This document shows positions 60,292-64,000 of a stretch of DNA of 64,000 nt, piece after piece; within the stretch, counting starts at the first letter, position 1; each line of letters starts with the position of its first letter. The DNA lies in assembly GCF_013377085.1 (NCBI RefSeq), contig NZ_JACAAX010000007.1, positions 62,001 through 126,000 on the forward strand, given 5' to 3'. The position numbers and the translations under genes were made by a program. Source of the stretch: Rhodoplanes sp. (GTDB lineage: Bacteria > Pseudomonadota > Alphaproteobacteria > Rhizobiales > Xanthobacteraceae). The notes beneath the pieces are model-generated. The model was not told the DNA's origin. It worked only from the letters and a program-made list of their open reading frames with translations, and made no database searches.

Positions 60292-62586
60292 TCACGCGGC
60301 GACGGCGTGCTCGTAGATGTCCTCCTCCTGGGCGTTGTGGATGCGGACCAGCGCCTCGATCGACTCGATCACCCGTTGGGCGTCGCGGACCAGGTAGCGG
60401 TCGACGTCCTGGGGCCGCAGGCCCTCGGCGAGTCGGGCCAGCAGGCGGGCGAGGTGCTGGATCTCGCGGTGCGCCCGGCTCATGGCGGACAAGCCATGGC
60501 CATCGGACAGGAAGCGGGTCAGCCGTGGATAGACGGTCGCCTCGTCGTCCAGCTCGTGGCGGACGACCTCCTCGGTGACCAGCCGGTTCGCCGCCAGCAC
60601 CAGCTCCACCGCCTCGGCCGGGGCGGCGTCGTCGAGGGCGTCGGCGATCGTCCGCAGCCCGTCGAGGCTGCGCTCCAGGCGCTCGTGCTCCTCGCGCAGG
60701 TCGCGGGCCGCGGTCGACGACATGGTGCTCAGCCGGCGGCCCAGGGGGCTGCGCCCGGGCCCGAGTGCGCGCAGCGCATTGAGAATGACGGCGACGTCGA
60801 TCGCCTCCTGGGTGAGCGCGCCGGCGACCGGGCTGAGGAAGCCGAAGGCGGCCGCCAGCATGGCGACGCCGGACAGCACCATGCCGACCACGATGCTCTG
60901 CACGGCGATGCTGCGGGTGCGGCGCGCCACCGCGACGGCCAGCGAGACGCGGTCGAGCCGGTCGACCAGGATCACCACGTCGGCGGCCTGCGACGAGGCC
61001 GAGGCGCCACGCGCCCCCATGGCGATGCCGACGCCGGCGGCGGCGAGCGCCGGGGCGTCGTTGATGCCGTCGCCGACCATCAGGGTCGGGGCGAGGCGCT
61101 GCTCGGTGGCGACCGCGTCGACCTTGTCGGAGGGCGAGCGGTCCGACAGCACGGCGTCGAGGTCGAGTGCCGCCCCGATCGTCTCGGCGGCGTCGGCGCG
61201 GTCGCCCGTCACCATCATGATGCGGCGGATGCCGGCCGAGCGAAGCATCTGGATGGCGCGCGGCGTCTCCTGGCGCAGCTCGTCGGCGAGCAGCAGGGCG
61301 CCGGCCGGCCTTCCGTCGATGACGACGAAGACGCCGAGCGCCGAGCGCCACGAGGCCCGCCGCAGGGCCCGGATCGCCCAGTCGGGAAGCCGCGCGGTGC
61401 CGAACGCCATCGACTGCGAGCCGACGCAGACGGCCTGCGGACCAATCCGTCCCTCCAGCCCGGAGCCGAGGTTTTCCCGCACGTCGGTCGGCATCGTCAG
61501 CGTGAGGCCGCGCCCGGTCGCGGCGCCGACGATGGCGCTGGCGATCACATGGTGCGAGGCCTGCTCCATGGAGGCGGCGAGCCGCAGCACCTCGTCGGCG
61601 TCCTCGCCGGGCGCCGTCTCGATGGCGACCAGCCGGGCGCCGCCGACCGTCAGCGTGCCGGTCTTGTCGAACAGCACCGTATGGGTCTGGGCGAGCGCTT
61701 CCAGCGCGCCGCCGCCCTTCACCAGGATGCCGTGGCGGGCCGCTTGCGACACGCCGGCGATGAAGGCGACCGGGGCGGCCAGGATCAGCGGACAGGGCGT
61801 GGACGCGACCAGCACGGCGAGCGCCCGGATCGGGTCGCCCGACAGGGCCCAGGCGGCGCCGGCGATCACCAGGGTCGCGGGCAGCAGCAGCAGGGCGAAG
61901 CGGTCGGCGATGCGGATGAACGGCGCCTTGGCGGTCTGCGCCGCCGTGACGAGACGGACGATGCCCGCATAGGTGCTCTCGCCGGCGGTCGCGCGCGCCA
62001 GCATCTCGAAGGTTTCTCCGACATTGACCGTGCCGCTGCGGACCTCCTCGCCGGCGCGCCGGGTCACCGGCAGGGCTTCGCCCGTCAGGGCGGACTCGTC
62101 GATCACGGCCCCGGCGCCCGTCACGGTACCGTCGACCGGCACCACCTCGCCGGCCCGCACCAGCACGGCGTCGCCGATCGCCACCGCCTCGATGGCGACG
62201 TCCTCGACGGTGTCACCGCTGCGGCGATGGGCAAGCCGCGGGGCGCGGTCGACCAGGGCGCGCAGGTCGCGCTCGGCGCGCGCCACCGCAAAGTCCTCGA
62301 GCACGTTGCCGCCCGTGTACATGATGGCGACCACGACGCCGGCGAGCGGCTCGCCGAAGACGAGTGCGGCGCTCATCGACACGAAGGCGACGGCATCGAC
62401 CCCCATCCGGCCGGCCAGCAGGGCACGCACGATCGAGACGGCGAGGGCGACGACGACCGGCACGGTGCCGGCCGCGAACATCCAGTACGCCGCGACCGGT
62501 TCGCCGAGGCCCCAGGCCGCCAGCCCGAGCAACAGCCCGGCGAGCGCGGTCGAGACCAGGCCGTACCGCATCAATCGTTCGCGCAT
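60292..62586 (-). CDS. P1B-5 type metal-exporting ATPase fused to a hemerythrin domain
   Basis: A 764-residue membrane ATPase. The phosphorylated residue is D307 in DKTGT; MVGDGINDAPAL closes the ATP domain. The metal-path motifs are TPCP (263-266) and QEAID (593-597), the combination described for group P1B-5. The C-terminal 145 residues are a hemerythrin-like four-helix domain with LREEHERL, VRHELDDE, AHREIQHL and IHNAQEED. The Sinorhizobium Nia protein has the same layout and exports nickel and iron. GAGGA five bases before ATG 62586 favours that start over the one at 62634. No N-terminal metal-binding domain is present. Confidence 0.9.
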   Translation of the reverse strand: MRERLMRYGLVSTALAGLLLGLAAWGLGEPVAAYWMFAAGTVPVVVALAVSIVRALLAGRMGVDAVAFVSMSAALVFGEPLAGVVVAIMYTGGNVLEDFAVARAERDLRALVDRAPRLAHRRSGDTVEDVAIEAVAIGDAVLVRAGEVVPVDGTVTGAGAVIDESALTGEALPVTRRAGEEVRSGTVNVGETFEMLARATAGESTYAGIVRLVTAAQTAKAPFIRIADRFALLLLPATLVIAGAAWALSGDPIRALAVLVASTPCPLILAAPVAFIAGVSQAARHGILVKGGGALEALAQTHTVLFDKTGTLTVGGARLVAIETAPGEDADEVLRLAASMEQASHHVIASAIVGAATGRGLTLTMPTDVRENLGSGLEGRIGPQAVCVGSQSMAFGTARLPDWAIRALRRASWRSALGVFVVIDGRPAGALLLADELRQETPRAIQMLRSAGIRRIMMVTGDRADAAETIGAALDLDAVLSDRSPSDKVDAVATEQRLAPTLMVGDGINDAPALAAAGVGIAMGARGASASSQAADVVILVDRLDRVSLAVAVARRTRSIAVQSIVVGMVLSGVAMLAAAFGFLSPVAGALTQEAIDVAVILNALRALGPGRSPLGRRLSTMSSTAARDLREEHERLERSLDGLRTIADALDDAAPAEAVELVLAANRLVTEEVVRHELDDEATVYPRLTRFLSDGHGLSAMSRAHREIQHLARLLARLAEGLRPQDVDRYLVRDAQRVIESIEALVRIHNAQEEDIYEHAVAA

Positions 62587-62762
62587 AGTGTCCTCGCCAA
62601 GGCGGATCAGGGGTTGCCGCGGGACTGCTAGCATTTGCCAGAAGTAATTGGAAATACGGTATTTTCCGGGGTTACAGCGCGACTGCGAGGCATTCGCGAC
62701 GAGACCGTATGCAGCACGTTTGAACAGCGCCCTCCGGGTGCTCTCGGCGTCCTCGGACAGTC

Positions 62763-63173
62763 TCAGGACGGTGCGGGCCGGACGACCCGGCGGGCGCCGG
62801 CGAGGCAGCTTTCCACGACGGCGACCACCTCGTCCGGATCGAGCGGCTTCACCAGGCTCGCCACCGCGCCGAGATCGACAGCCATCTTCAGGAAGTCCGG
62901 GCCTGGGGCGCCGGTGCGCTCGGTCCGGGCCCCGGAGATCACCACCACGGGCAGGCTCGGATCGGCGCGGCGGATTTCCCGCAGCGTCTCGAAGCCGTCC
63001 ATCTCGGGCATGAACACGTCGCAGATCACCAGGTCGAGCCCGCCGCCCTTGACCGAGGCAACGCCGGTGCGGCCGTTTTCGACCAACATGATCTCGTGGC
63101 CGGCCGCCTCGAGCAGGATCTGGAGGGAGGCACGGACCAGTTCATCGTCGTCGATCACCAGAAGACGCGCCAT
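62763..63173 (-). CDS. Single-domain response regulator
   Basis: A 136-residue receiver domain starting MARLLVIDDDELVRAS. The acceptor is D52 (ICDVFMPEMDG); the acidic pair (D8-D10) and the Lys in SLVKPLD complete the site. There is no output domain, so it passes phosphate or binds partners, like CheY- or DivK-type proteins. It is divergent from a PAS sensor gene, its likely partner, across 154 bases. Confidence 0.92.
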   Translation of the reverse strand: MARLLVIDDDELVRASLQILLEAAGHEIMLVENGRTGVASVKGGGLDLVICDVFMPEMDGFETLREIRRADPSLPVVVISGARTERTGAPGPDFLKMAVDLGAVASLVKPLDPDEVVAVVESCLAGARRVVRPAPS

Positions 63174-63327
63174 CGCGGGGTGACTTGCGGGTCGGGGGGG
63201 GGGACCGGTCTTGCTGCGGGTGCTGCTTCTGTCGTACACGGGTCAGTGTATACAGTACGCAAAAAAGATTCACGGATTTACTGCGCGACAGTCGCGTAAA
63301 TACAGCCTTCCGCGATAAACATGCGTG

Positions 63328-64000
63328 ATGACGACGCCAGTCCCCAGCACTCCTGACCTGCTCGATGGCCGACCGGCCGGCGAGCCCCTGATGGGTGCGG
63401 TCCCGGTGACCGGGGCGCCCCATGAGCGGGACGAGCTGCTGCGGCTCTGCATCGAGGCGGCACCGGTCGGCATCGCCATGTTCGACCGGCAGATGCGCTA
63501 TCTGGCGGCGAGCCGCCGCTACCAGCAGGACCATGGCGTCGCCGACCAGCGCCTCGTCGGCCGCAGCCATTACGAGGTCTTTCCTGACATCCCGCAGCGC
63601 TGGCGCGACATGCATGGGCGCTGCCTCGCCGGTGCGAGCGAGCGGTGCGATGCCGACTACTTCGAGGCGCCGGACGGAACCCGGAGCTGGTTCCGCTGGG
63701 AGGTACGGCCGTGGCTCGATCCCGCCGGCGGGGTCGGTGGCATCGTGCTGTTCACGGAAAACATAACCGCGCACGTCGCCCGGGAGACCGAGCTGCGGCG
63801 CTGGGCGGATGCTTTCGAGAACGCCGCCTTCGGCATCGCGGTGAGCGACGCCTCGACCAACACGATCGACTTCGTCAATCCGGCCCGGGCAGCGATGTGC
63901 GGCCTGACGATCGAGGAGGTCTGCGGCTCCGACGTGCTCGCGTCCTATCCGCAGGACGAGCGGCCCCGGATCAAGGCCTTGATCGATGAGGCGGACCGCG
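63328..64000 (+). CDS. PAS-domain sensor protein, probably histidine kinase (incomplete at window end)
   Basis: An open frame from ATG 63328 runs past the right edge with 224 codons visible. Residues 38-150 form a PAS domain (CIEAAPVGIAMFDRQMRYLA, then YEVFPDIPQRW) with a PAC end (APDGTRSWFRWEVRPWLDPA). A second PAS begins near 158 (WADAFENAAFGIAVSDAS). The kinase part is not in the window. No membrane segment is seen, so the sensor is cytoplasmic so far. Its place next to a single-domain receiver suggests a two-component pair. Confidence 0.85.
   Translation, partial: MTTPVPSTPDLLDGRPAGEPLMGAVPVTGAPHERDELLRLCIEAAPVGIAMFDRQMRYLAASRRYQQDHGVADQRLVGRSHYEVFPDIPQRWRDMHGRCLAGASERCDADYFEAPDGTRSWFRWEVRPWLDPAGGVGGIVLFTENITAHVARETELRRWADAFENAAFGIAVSDASTNTIDFVNPARAAMCGLTIEEVCGSDVLASYPQDERPRIKALIDEADR

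Noticed and set aside
60307-62631. 774-codon forward frame opposite the metal ATPase
   Set aside because: Composition is Asp/Gly/Arg/His-rich with no motif; the reverse strand has a complete P-type ATPase.
1-64000. CRISPR arrays, tRNA or rRNA genes, transposases
   Set aside because: No regular repeat-spacer pattern, cloverleaf with CCA end, ribosomal RNA segment or transposase motif was found on either strand.

Overview
The window is high-GC DNA (roughly 65 percent by eye) that reads as an alphaproteobacterium of the Rhizobiales. The evidence is the block purM/purN facing a CDP-alcohol phosphatidyltransferase, hdaA, ppk and ppx, together with RNase D, TerC, CspA and CsbD genes of alphaproteobacterial type. 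No rRNA, tRNA, CRISPR array or insertion sequence was seen.

Positions 1 to about 34.4 kb are the late half of an HK97/lambda-like siphophage, almost certainly an integrated prophage whose early and integration genes lie left of the window. The order is HNH endonuclease, small and large terminase, portal, prohead protease, major capsid protein, head-tail connectors, tail tube, tail assembly chaperone with a -1 frameshift (A AAA AAC at 13640-13646), tape measure, gpM-like protein, three related tail fibres, gpL, gpK, gpI, gpJ, collar-type fibre, endolysin, overlapping spanins, a holin-like protein, a metallophosphoesterase and a dGTP/dATP diphosphohydrolase-like protein. Most starts and stops overlap (ATGA, TGATG, TAATG), so this is one long late transcription unit. 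Strong hairpins sit in the few longer spacers around the capsid genes.

The most unusual locus is 2.9-5.5 kb. The portal protein carries a C-terminal RelA/SpoT-like (ppGpp synthetase fold) domain behind a flexible linker. Two small genes on the opposite strand follow at once, breaking the late operon between portal and protease. The first meets the portal gene tail to tail on a shared CTAG, and each small gene has its own Shine-Dalgarno site and a TTGACT-type promoter. This looks like a capsid-borne alarmone-synthetase effector with candidate immunity genes. A recurring TGTTGAC(T/A)AT motif appears only in spacers here, before the endolysin and at the prophage right end.

From 34.5 to 50.6 kb the DNA is chromosomal: a DUF599 membrane protein, rhodanese, EamA exporter, glutathione S-transferases, CsbD, quinone oxidoreductase, ndk, TerC, a cold-shock gene with a long leader, purN-purM, and the phosphatidyltransferase-hdaA-ppk-ppx series. 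From 50.8 to 56.2 kb lies an iron-uptake cell-surface signalling cassette: ECF sigma factor, FecR-like regulator, TonB receptor with an N-terminal signalling domain, and a PepSY membrane protein. Then come a flavin-binding oxidase-like protein and a GST under a divergent LysR gene, RNase D, a P1B-5 type metal ATPase fused to hemerythrin, a single-domain response regulator, and the start of a PAS sensor protein that runs off the right edge.
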